Assembly (NCBI GenBank): GCA_045531795.1
Contig: JAZSET010000143.1
Coordinates: forward strand, 1 to 7,423
Length of the DNA stretch: 7,423 bases
Source: UBA4717 sp045531795
GTDB lineage: Bacteria; Bacillota; Clostridia; Oscillospirales; CAG-272
Reading direction: 5' to 3'
The translations under genes and the position numbers were made by a program. Positions 1 through 6,169 of this stretch are shown here, in pieces. The notes under the pieces were generated by a model. That model saw only the letters and a program-made list of their open reading frames with translations. It ran no database searches and was not told the DNA's origin. Each line of letters starts with the position of its first letter. Position 1 is the stretch's first letter.

Positions 1-2282
1 TTGTCCGCATTATAACTCCGGGTACACTTGTGGAATCGGGGCTTTTAAGCGAGCAGAAGCATAACTACCTTGCTGCTGTATATATGCAGGGTGATTCTGA
101 GGGTATCGGTGTTGCTTTTGCTGATATATCAACAGGTACAGTGTCGGCAACCGCATTCGAAAACGATAAAAGGAACAACAGACTTATAAATGAACTCGGA
201 ACGTATGTACCGAGTGAAATAATATTCAATCGCTCATATAAGGAGCTTGGCGCACTGACAGGCTTTGTAAGAGAAAGATTCTCAGCTTCCGTAAATGCAG
301 ACGAGGGCAGACGGTATGATTATGAGGAGTCGCTTATAAGAGTAGCCCGTCAGTTTCCGAAGCATAGTTTTTCAAACGGAATGAGAGACAAGTCAATGAT
401 ATGTGCAATAGGCGCACTTCTTGATTATATTGATGAGACTCAAAAAATAGACATTTCCTATATTTCGTCACTCGATGTATATACTGACGGACAGTATATG
501 GAAATAGACATAAATACCCGTCGTAATCTTGAACTTATAGAAACAATGCGAACCAAGGAAAAGAGAGGAACGCTTCTCTGGGTTCTTGACAGAACAAGAA
601 CTGCAATGGGTGCAAGACTTCTTCGCACATGGATCGAGCTTCCGCTTGTAGATATAAAACAAATACTTGACCGTCAGTCGGCAGTCAGTGAATTATATAA
701 CAGTTTTATTCTCAGGGAAGAATTATCCGAGCTTCTGAAGAATGTTCTCGACCTTGAAAGACTTACGACCAAAATTGCATATAAGACGGCAAACGGTAAG
801 GATCTGAATGCAATTGCAAAAACAATTGATATAATTCCTGCTGTAAAAAGCCTGCTTGCCGATTGTGAGTCCAGGGAGCTTCTTGATCTTTTCGGTAAAC
901 TTGACGATCTTTGTGATATCCATACACTCATAACTGATGCAATAAGTGATGATGCACCTTTCTCTGTAAGAGAGGGTGACATTATCAGAGTCGGTTATAA
1001 TAGCGAGGTTGACAGACTCAGAAGTATCAAAAACGGTGGTAAAAACCTCAAAAATGAAATTGAAGCCCGTGAGAGGGAAGCAACAGGCATTAAAAATCTA
1101 AAGATTGGCTACAACAAGGTTTTTGGCTACTATATTGAGGTTACAAATTCTCAAAAAGACCTTGTTCCCGATACTTACATAAGAAAACAGACACTTTCAA
1201 ATTGCGAAAGATATATTACTGATGAACTCAAGGATGTAGAGGCAACAGTGCTTGGTGCCCAGGATAAGGTTAACGCCCTTGAATATGAAATTTTCTCGTC
1301 AGTATGTGATAAAATTTATGAAAATCTCGCAAGACTACAGAAAGCAGGAGCACTCCTTGCAAAGCTTGATGTATATGTGTCTCTTGCAGATGTAGCTGCC
1401 CGTTACGGCTATGTTTGCCCCAAAGTTGACAATAGTGAAAAAATCAGAATCCAGGACGGAAGACACCCCGTTGTGGAAAGATTTGTAAAGGACAGCTATT
1501 TTGTACCAAACGACACAGAGCTTGATACACAAAATAACAGAGTTGCACTTATAACCGGACCTAATATGGCAGGTAAGTCAACATATATGAGGCAGGTTGC
1601 CCTTATTACGATAATGGCGCAAATCGGCTCATTTGTACCTGCAAAGAGCGCTCATATCGGAATTGTAGACAAGGTGTTCACAAGAGTTGGTGCATCAGAC
1701 GACCTTGCATCCGGTCAGTCAACCTTTATGCTTGAAATGACCGAGGTTGCATATATTCTTGCAAATGCCACAGGTAAGAGCCTAATTGTTTATGACGAAA
1801 TTGGCAGAGGTACAAGCACATTCGACGGAATGAGCATAGCAAAGGCGATAGCCGAGCATACAGTTGACAGTATTAAGGCAAAAACTCTGTTTGCAACACA
1901 TTATCACGAGCTCACAACGCTTGAAAATGAGAAAAAAGGCATTGTAAACTATAATATCGCTACCAAAAAGCGCGGTGATGAAATAACATTTCTCCGCAAA
2001 ATCGTTAAGGGAGCTGTTGACGACAGTTACGGTATCGAAGTTGCAAAACTTGCAGGAGTTCCTGACGAGGTAATTAAGAGAGCAAAGGATGTGCTCCGTG
2101 AAATTGAGTCGGGCGAGATCAAAATGGTTCTTGCACCGAGAAATGATGAAGAAGCAGAGACACCTGACAGCACACTCGCATACGAGATACTTGATGAGTT
2201 TAAGAAAATCGACCTTAATACGATATCACCGATTGAGGCAATGAACGAACTGTTCAGACTCAAAAATATGATAAAGGAATAA
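1..2282 (+). CDS. mutS: DNA mismatch repair ATPase MutS, 5'-truncated by window edge
   Basis: MutS binds base mismatches and small loops after replication and, on ATP binding, recruits MutL. The reading frame is open from the left edge (first full codon at 3, reading VRIITPGT, the conserved end of domain I) to TAA at 2280-2282. About 759 residues are present against a usual 850-880, so roughly the first 105-110 residues, including the mismatch-reading F-x-E motif, lie outside the window. Approximate domains: connector 45-410, lever/core 480-990 and 1290-1500, clamp 1000-1290 (IGYNKVFGYYIEVT), ATPase 1500-2100. The ATPase shows Walker A GPNMAGKST at 1557-1583, the signature loop ASGQSTFMLEM, Walker B VYDEIGRGTS with the catalytic DE at 1794-1799, and the THYHEL switch histidine. 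A C-terminal dimerisation tail follows. A GTG at 30 is internal to the gene, not its start. mutL follows after 16 nt, as in many mutSL operons. No defect is visible. Confidence 0.98.
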   Translation, partial: VRIITPGTLVESGLLSEQKHNYLAAVYMQGDSEGIGVAFADISTGTVSATAFENDKRNNRLINELGTYVPSEIIFNRSYKELGALTGFVRERFSASVNADEGRRYDYEESLIRVARQFPKHSFSNGMRDKSMICAIGALLDYIDETQKIDISYISSLDVYTDGQYMEIDINTRRNLELIETMRTKEKRGTLLWVLDRTRTAMGARLLRTWIELPLVDIKQILDRQSAVSELYNSFILREELSELLKNVLDLERLTTKIAYKTANGKDLNAIAKTIDIIPAVKSLLADCESRELLDLFGKLDDLCDIHTLITDAISDDAPFSVREGDIIRVGYNSEVDRLRSIKNGGKNLKNEIEAREREATGIKNLKIGYNKVFGYYIEVTNSQKDLVPDTYIRKQTLSNCERYITDELKDVEATVLGAQDKVNALEYEIFSSVCDKIYENLARLQKAGALLAKLDVYVSLADVAARYGYVCPKVDNSEKIRIQDGRHPVVERFVKDSYFVPNDTELDTQNNRVALITGPNMAGKSTYMRQVALITIMAQIGSFVPAKSAHIGIVDKVFTRVGASDDLASGQSTFMLEMTEVAYILANATGKSLIVYDEIGRGTSTFDGMSIAKAIAEHTVDSIKAKTLFATHYHELTTLENEKKGIVNYNIATKKRGDEITFLRKIVKGAVDDSYGIEVAKLAGVPDEVIKRAKDVLREIESGEIKMVLAPRNDEEAETPDSTLAYEILDEFKKIDLNTISPIEAMNELFRLKNMIKE

Positions 2283-2298
2283 ATCACGGGAAAGTAAA

Positions 2299-3681
2299 AT
2301 GGGAATTATAAATGTACTTGATTTCAGTGTTGCTAACCTTATAGCCGCAGGTGAAGTCGTAGACAGACCTGCATCGGTTATAAAGGAGCTGCTTGAAAAC
2401 TCAATAGATGCAGGTGCAGACAGTATTACCGTTGAAATTAAAAGAGGCGGAATAACCTTTATGCGTGTCACGGATAACGGAAAGGGTATGGACAAGGATG
2501 ATATGCCCGTGGCCATAAAGAGACACGCAACAAGTAAAATAAGGACATCAACAGACCTTGATTCGATATTGACTCTCGGATTCAGAGGAGAGGCACTTGC
2601 CGCAATAGCATCTGTTTCAAAACTCAGAATTATGTCAAAGACAAAGGACTCATCAGTCGGTCATATTCTTGAAGCAGAGGCAGGAGAGGTAAAATCATTA
2701 AGCGAGGCGGGATGCCCCGACGGAACAACGGTAATTGTTGAAAATCTTTTTGCAAATGTTCCTGCAAGACTTAAATTTCTGAAAAAAGATGCAACCGAGG
2801 CAATGGCGGTAAGCGCCTATGTAGAAAAGATAGCACTATCGCGCCCCGATATATCCATTAAGCTTATCATAGACGGACAAATGAAGTTTATGACAGGCGG
2901 TGATTCAAAGCTCTACAGTGTCATATACATATTATTCGGCAAGGATTTTGCCAAAAGAATGATTCCTGTTGAGAATAAATCCGAGGGAATAAAGGTATGG
3001 GGATATGTCGGTACTCCCGATAATATAAGAGCAAACAGAAATTTCCAGAATTTCTTTATTAACGGCCGATTTGTAAAAAGCAAAACAGTGTCTGCAGCAC
3101 TTGAGCAGGCTTACAGTGCATTTATTCCTGCAGATAAGTTCCCGTCTGCAATAATGAATATTGATATAAATCCTGCATTTGTAGATGTAAATGTGCATCC
3201 CGCAAAGCTTGAAGTGAAATTTTCAAACGAAAGACTGATTTTTGAATCAGTTTATTCAACCGTAAGACAGGCGCTTGAAAATAAAATCACCCGCCCAGAG
3301 CTTGTATTTGGCAATAACTCCGTCAGTGTCAGTCCCGTAGACTATACTAAAAAAATCAATCCTTTTGTGCCGATAAATGATGGCAAAAGGGATGAAAGAG
3401 AGCAGCTCTCTTTTAATAGTGAAACACATATTCCGGATAAAGCCCCGGTGGTGATCAGCCGTACTGAAGAAGTAAAGACAGAAACAAAGACACAAATTCC
3501 GCAAACTGCCCAAAAACAGGAAAGTGAATTTGTAGCGGTTGATATTTTTGAGCCGGGTAATAATGAGAAAATTGTTACCGTGCCTCCTTTTGAAGCGGAC
3601 TTTGTGTCAAAGATTCCCGCAGTGCCCGAAAATAAGGACAGGGAAGATATACCCAAAACAGTTTATAAAACTGCAGAGTAA
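2299..3681 (+). CDS. mutL: MutL N-terminal part: GHKL ATPase and transducer domain, ended by an in-frame stop in the linker
   Basis: This is the ATPase half of MutL, the mediator between MutS and downstream repair. The start ATG gives MGIINVLDFSVANLIAAGEV, matching the usual MutL N-terminus, with GGGAAAG just upstream. The GHKL motifs are intact: KELLENSIDAG at 29-39 (catalytic E30, Mg-binding N34), DNGKGM at 59-64, TSKI at 78-81, GFRGEAL at 94-100, and NVHPAKLEV at 298-306 with the phosphate-contacting lysine K303. The transducer fold ends near residue 330. Residues 340-460 are polar and unconserved, as expected of the flexible linker. Full MutL proteins are about 610-670 aa, but this ORF stops at 460 aa with TAA. 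The missing C-terminal domain is encoded immediately downstream in the same frame; joined through the stop, the product would be about 661 aa. It is therefore either a nonsense-interrupted mutL, a sequence error, or one half of a split MutL. The N-terminal ATPase assignment itself is certain. Confidence 0.95.
   Translation: MGIINVLDFSVANLIAAGEVVDRPASVIKELLENSIDAGADSITVEIKRGGITFMRVTDNGKGMDKDDMPVAIKRHATSKIRTSTDLDSILTLGFRGEALAAIASVSKLRIMSKTKDSSVGHILEAEAGEVKSLSEAGCPDGTTVIVENLFANVPARLKFLKKDATEAMAVSAYVEKIALSRPDISIKLIIDGQMKFMTGGDSKLYSVIYILFGKDFAKRMIPVENKSEGIKVWGYVGTPDNIRANRNFQNFFINGRFVKSKTVSAALEQAYSAFIPADKFPSAIMNIDINPAFVDVNVHPAKLEVKFSNERLIFESVYSTVRQALENKITRPELVFGNNSVSVSPVDYTKKINPFVPINDGKRDEREQLSFNSETHIPDKAPVVISRTEEVKTETKTQIPQTAQKQESEFVAVDIFEPGNNEKIVTVPPFEADFVSKIPAVPENKDREDIPKTVYKTAE
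3679..3681 (+). other. In-frame TAA interrupting mutL
   Basis: The TAA lies in the same frame as both flanking MutL ORFs (2299, 3679 and 3700 are all congruent). Reading through gives KTAE-stop-SKEDET-MIPEYRIIGE with no frame change. One base substitution (CAA, GAA or AAA) would restore a normal-length MutL. The stop is followed by T (TAAT), a context known to terminate efficiently. TAA also ends mutS and tgt here, so general recoding of TAA is not supported. Confidence 0.93.
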
Positions 3682-3686
3682 TCAAA

Positions 3687-3692
3687 AGAGGA
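3687..3692 (+). promoter_or_regulatory. Shine-Dalgarno site for the MutL C-terminal ORF
   Basis: AGAGGA sits 5 bases after the TAA that ends the N-terminal ORF, with about 8 nt between AGAGG and the ATG at 3700. The same hexamer precedes the tgt start at similar spacing. The site would allow ribosomes finishing the N-terminal half to re-initiate on the C-terminal half. Because these bases would encode K-E-D in a continuous mutL, a chance match is possible. Confidence 0.55.
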
Positions 3693-3699
3693 TGAAACT

Positions 3700-4284
3700 A
3701 TGATTCCCGAATACAGAATTATCGGCGAAGCATTTTTCTCCTATGTATTTGTAGAAACAGGTGAAAGTGTACTGATTATTGACAAGCACGCAGCACACGA
3801 GAGAATAATATTTGAAGAACTTAAGAATAATCTCAAAAAGGAAGAGATAATATCTCAGATTATGCTTGTGCCGGTTGATATAGTTCTGACCAATGAAGAG
3901 GTTGCCGCAATCGGAGAATACGCGGAAGAAATCCGCAAAATGGGCTTTGAATTTGAACTGTATGGAAATACTATCAGTGTAAGTGAAGCACCAATAGAGT
4001 TGTCGGATAACGGTATTGTGCCTATGATACAGACGATAGCTGACAGACTTGCAAACGGCACGGGAAATGTTACCGTATCAAGGGATATTATCTTTGAAAA
4101 AGCGCTTTTCCAGGCTTCCTGCAAGGCGGCGGTGAAAATCGGACATATTCACGACGCTGAGCATATAAAATGGATAGTTGAAAAGGTGCTTTCGCTTGAT
4201 ATTATCAAATTCTGTCCTCACGGCAGACCGGTGGCATTTGAACTCACCCGCCACGATTTTGAAAAACAGTTTAAAAGAGTATAA
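3700..4284 (+). CDS. mutL: MutL C-terminal dimerisation/endonuclease domain as a separate ORF
   Basis: This 194-aa ORF is a complete MutL C-terminal domain. In bacteria without MutH this domain dimerises MutL and nicks the daughter strand. It begins at the first strand of the domain (YRIIGEAFFSYVFVE). The nuclease motif DKHAAHERIIFE at 28-39 fits DxHAxxExxxxE. The other metal-site elements are present: SCK at 140-142, CPHGRP at 172-177 and the terminal FKRV. QIMLVP at 53-58 matches the beta-clamp-binding motif of Bacillus MutL (QxxLxP type), which lets the clamp activate nicking. The start ATG has AGAGGA about 8 nt upstream and lies 18 nt after the stop of the N-terminal half, in the same frame. 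All catalytic elements look conserved, so this half does not look decayed. Whether it is translated on its own and pairs with the ATPase half is inference; the alternative is the tail of a mutL broken by a nonsense mutation or base error. Confidence 0.92.
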   Translation: MIPEYRIIGEAFFSYVFVETGESVLIIDKHAAHERIIFEELKNNLKKEEIISQIMLVPVDIVLTNEEVAAIGEYAEEIRKMGFEFELYGNTISVSEAPIELSDNGIVPMIQTIADRLANGTGNVTVSRDIIFEKALFQASCKAAVKIGHIHDAEHIKWIVEKVLSLDIIKFCPHGRPVAFELTRHDFEKQFKRV

Positions 4285-4290
4285 CTTTTG

Positions 4291-4296
4291 AGAGGA
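4291..4296 (+). promoter_or_regulatory. Shine-Dalgarno site that sets the tgt start
   Basis: AGAGGA lies 6 nt before the ATG at 4303. An in-frame TTG at 4288 would place this site inside the coding region and lacks a Shine-Dalgarno at a sensible distance. The Tgt family N-terminus also fits the ATG. Start 4303 is therefore preferred. Confidence 0.8.
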
Positions 4297-4302
4297 AATA
4301 TA

Positions 4303-5439
4303 ATGTTCAAGATACTGAAAGAAGAGGGAAGAGCCCGCAGGGGCGAAATGGAAACGGTACACGGCACTATACAGACACCTGTGTTTATGAACGTCGGTAC
4401 CTGTGCCGCAATCAAAGGCGGCATATCCACAATGGACTTAAAGGATGTAAGATGTCAGGTAGAACTTTCAAACACTTATCATCTACACCTGAGACCGGGT
4501 GACGAGCTGATTCATAAAATGGGTGGAATACACAAATTCTTCAATTGGGACAGGCCGGTTTTGACAGACAGCGGCGGATTCCAGGTGTTTTCACTCGCAC
4601 AGCTCAGAAAAATCACCGAGGAGGGCGTAAAGTTCGCTTCTCACATAGACGGCAAACGTATATTTATGGGCCCTGAGGAAAGTATGCAGATACAGTCGCA
4701 CCTTGCATCAACTATTGCAATGGCATTTGACGAATGTATCGAAAACCCTGCGGAATATAACTATACAAAGAAATCCTGCGAGCGTACAACTCGCTGGCTT
4801 TACAGATGTAAGGCGGAGCTTGAAAGACTCAACAGTCTCGAAGAAACAATAAATAAAAATCAGCTTCTATTCGGCATAAATCAGGGAAGCACATATTCTG
4901 ACCTCAGAGTTGACCATATGAAGGCAATAGCTGAGCTCGATTTGCCGGGATATGCAATCGGAGGACTCGCAGTAGGTGAGTCGGCAGAGGAAATGTACGA
5001 AACAATAGATGTTGTTGAACCGCATATGCCCAAGGACAAGCCGAGATACCTTATGGGTGTCGGTACTCCTCAGAATATACTTGAAGCTGTTCACAGAGGC
5101 GTTGATTTCTTTGACTGCGTAATGCCAAGCAGAAATGCCCGCCACGGAAATATTTTTACCTGGCACGGCAAAATGAATCTTTTAAACGAAAAGTATATTG
5201 CAGACCCGAGGCCAATTGATGAAAACTGTGGTTGTCCTGCCTGCAAACATTATTCGCGCTCGTATATCCGACATCTTTTCAAGGCAAAAGAAACACTCGG
5301 AATGAGACTTGCTGTGCTCCATAACCTCTATTTCTATAATGAACTGATGGAAAAAATCAGACTTGCGCTTGATGAGGGCAGATTTGAAAGCTTTTACAGA
5401 GCATATAAAGATGCTCTTGCTGAAAGAAGTACAAATTAA
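4303..5439 (+). CDS. tgt: Queuine/preQ1 tRNA-guanine transglycosylase
   Basis: Bacterial Tgt swaps guanine at wobble position 34 of GUN-anticodon tRNAs (Asp, Asn, His, Tyr) for preQ1, the first tRNA-level step of queuosine synthesis. The 378-aa length is normal (about 370-385). Visible landmarks are TPVFMNVGT at 25-33, DSGGFQVF at 89-96 (active-site Asp 89), AFDECIENP, FGINQGS, GYAIGGLAVGE, YLMGVGTPQ, and FFDCVMPSRNARHG with the nucleophile at D271, equivalent to D280 of the Zymomonas enzyme. The zinc site is complete: C309, C311, C314 and H340, with the family's spacing of 31 between first and last ligand. Small variations (MPSRNARHG for the common MPTRNARNG; NLYFY for NLHFY) spare catalytic residues. 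The gene starts 18 nt after the MutL C-terminal ORF, so it is probably co-transcribed with the repair genes. No queuosine biosynthesis genes are in the window. Confidence 0.97.
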   Translation: MFKILKEEGRARRGEMETVHGTIQTPVFMNVGTCAAIKGGISTMDLKDVRCQVELSNTYHLHLRPGDELIHKMGGIHKFFNWDRPVLTDSGGFQVFSLAQLRKITEEGVKFASHIDGKRIFMGPEESMQIQSHLASTIAMAFDECIENPAEYNYTKKSCERTTRWLYRCKAELERLNSLEETINKNQLLFGINQGSTYSDLRVDHMKAIAELDLPGYAIGGLAVGESAEEMYETIDVVEPHMPKDKPRYLMGVGTPQNILEAVHRGVDFFDCVMPSRNARHGNIFTWHGKMNLLNEKYIADPRPIDENCGCPACKHYSRSYIRHLFKAKETLGMRLAVLHNLYFYNELMEKIRLALDEGRFESFYRAYKDALAERSTN

Positions 5440-5440
5440 A

Positions 5441-5464
5441 AAATGGCGGTATAAACCGCCATTT
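5441..5464. terminator. Perfect hairpin between convergent genes, probable bidirectional terminator
   Basis: AAATGGCGGT at 5441-5450 and its exact complement at 5455-5464 form a 10-bp stem around the 4-nt loop ATAA. On the minus strand the stem is followed by a good T-rich run (stem ending ATTT, then TTTAATTTG), ideal for ending the flavin reductase transcript, whose TGA overlaps the hairpin by one base. On the plus strand the stem follows the tgt stop by one base, but the T-run is less direct: CAGG intervenes before a run of six T at 5470-5475. It is therefore stronger on the minus strand and plausible on the plus strand. Confidence 0.85.
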
Positions 5465-6066
5465 CAGGATTTTTTGTTGCTTTTATATGACTTTTTCCCT
5501 TTGCGCTTCTTTCTGACAGAAAAGCCAAAGGAACCAAGTTTTTTACCAAGTTCAAAATACTCTCCGTGGGAATACGCAATCAGATTTGCTTTGTCAAGTC
5601 TGAGCCTGCCCTCGGAATTTATAAGAGAATCTTCAACATTTGTGGCAACGATGTCTGCAAGAAACATATGATGAGTACCAAGTTCAATAACATCACTTAC
5701 AACACATTCGAGCGAAAGCGGACTTTCCTCGATTACAGGTGTATCCTCAAGTTCAAGAGAGGGCAGAATATGGAGACCTGTATCCTTAAACTTGTCAGTG
5801 TCTCTTCCTGATCGGACACCGCAGTAGTCAAGCGCGCGCGCATCCTTTGAACTTACAAGATTTATCGTGAATTTGCCGCTCTTTTTGATGTATTCGTATG
5901 ACAGACGCGACGGTCTTACAGAAATATATGTTTTTGGCGGCTGAGTGTTTATTATTCCTGTCCATGCGACGGTGAAAACATTTGGCTGATCTAAACTGCC
6001 GCAGGCAACAAGTACTGCAGGCAGTGGTGCAATAAGGGCACCGCCTTTCCATTTGACTTTAGACAT
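5464..6066 (-). CDS. Flavin reductase-like FMN-binding split-barrel protein
   Basis: The 200-aa product resembles the flavin reductase-like domain family, which binds FMN or FAD and includes NAD(P)H:flavin oxidoreductases and related electron carriers. Family-like features are the N-terminal GALIAPLPAVLVACG strand, the NVFTVAWTGIINTQPPKTYISVRPSRLSYEYI block (about 30-60) that forms the flavin pocket, the GKFTINLVS segment, a YCGVRSGRDTDKF stretch, and HHMFLADIVATNV near 133-145. The start ATG at 6064-6066 is chosen because AAAGG lies 9 nt upstream on the minus strand; an in-frame ATG 18 codons earlier overlaps the likely promoter and lacks the family N-terminus. The last 18 residues form a strongly basic tail (RKKRKGKK core, then more lysines). 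There are no membrane segments or signal peptide. The gene is convergent with tgt and divergent from nadE, so it is probably transcribed alone. The physiological substrate cannot be told from sequence. Confidence 0.88.
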   Translation of the reverse strand: MSKVKWKGGALIAPLPAVLVACGSLDQPNVFTVAWTGIINTQPPKTYISVRPSRLSYEYIKKSGKFTINLVSSKDARALDYCGVRSGRDTDKFKDTGLHILPSLELEDTPVIEESPLSLECVVSDVIELGTHHMFLADIVATNVEDSLINSEGRLRLDKANLIAYSHGEYFELGKKLGSFGFSVRKKRKGKKSYKSNKKS

Positions 6067-6075
6067 TTTTAAATA

Positions 6076-6080
6076 CCTTT
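6076..6080 (-). promoter_or_regulatory. Shine-Dalgarno for the flavin reductase-like gene
   Basis: On the minus strand AAAGG lies 9 nt before the ATG at 6066. It decides the start in favour of this ATG over the in-frame one at 6120. Confidence 0.65.
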
Positions 6081-6099
6081 CAAAGTTTGTAACACAACT

Positions 6100-6127
6100 A
6101 TTATACCATAAATAATACAAATTGCAA
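6100..6127 (-). promoter_or_regulatory. Sigma-A-type extended -10 promoter for the flavin reductase-like gene
   Basis: On the minus strand a perfect TATAAT (complement of 6100-6105) is preceded by TG plus one base, making an extended -10 element. TTGCAA at 6122-6127, a 4/6 match to the -35 consensus, lies 16 bp upstream. Predicted transcription starts around 6093, giving a leader of about 25 nt before the ATG at 6066. Confidence 0.78.
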
Positions 6128-6139
6128 GTACAAAATTTA

Positions 6140-6156
6140 GCGTCTCAGTATGACGC
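6140..6156. repeat. Short inverted repeat upstream of nadE
   Basis: GCGTC at 6140-6144 and GACGC at 6152-6156 are exact complements around a 7-nt gap, ending just before the nadE Shine-Dalgarno. It could be a small hairpin or an operator half-site pair, but five base pairs can easily arise by chance. Confidence 0.3.
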
Positions 6157-6157
6157 C

Positions 6158-6164
6158 GGGAGGA
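6158..6164 (+). promoter_or_regulatory. Strong Shine-Dalgarno for nadE
   Basis: GGGAGGA, with GGAGG 6 nt before the ATG at 6170, is the best ribosome binding site in the window and fixes the nadE start. I could not find a convincing plus-strand -10/-35 pair in the intergenic region. The TATAAT-like string overlapping the ATG is too close to the start to be a promoter for this ORF. Confidence 0.8.
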
Positions 6165-6169
6165 TTATA

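Noticed and set aside
30..2282. GTG at 30 as the mutS start
   Set aside because: The frame is open upstream and encodes VRIITPGTL, the conserved end of MutS domain I, so the gene begins before the window.
3640..3700. Programmed ribosomal frameshift or recoding joining the MutL halves
   Set aside because: Both halves are in the same frame, so one frameshift would lose the second half. No slippery heptamer is aligned with the codons, and TAA is not used for selenocysteine or pyrrolysine. TAAT is a strong stop context.
3692..3703. Mini-ORF ATG-AAA-CTA-TGA overlapping the ATG at 3700
   Set aside because: Its ATG directly abuts the Shine-Dalgarno with no spacer, and the three-codon product has no support.
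674..4124. Antisense ORFs of 85-104 codons opposite mutS and mutL
   Set aside because: They follow from codon bias in the true genes on the plus strand; their low-complexity Ser/Ile/Phe-rich translations resemble no family.
4288..4302. TTG at 4288 as the tgt start, giving five extra residues
   Set aside because: The AGAGGA ribosome binding site lies inside this extension, and the ATG at 4303 gives the normal Tgt N-terminus and length.
5363..5671. 102-codon plus-strand ORF spanning the tgt end and the hairpin
   Set aside because: It overlaps tgt in another frame, reads through the terminator and lies antisense to the flavin reductase-like gene; its translation resembles no family.
6067..6120. 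18-residue N-terminal extension of the flavin reductase-like protein
   Set aside because: It overlaps the predicted -10 promoter element and does not look like the family; the ATG at 6064-6066 has a suitable Shine-Dalgarno.
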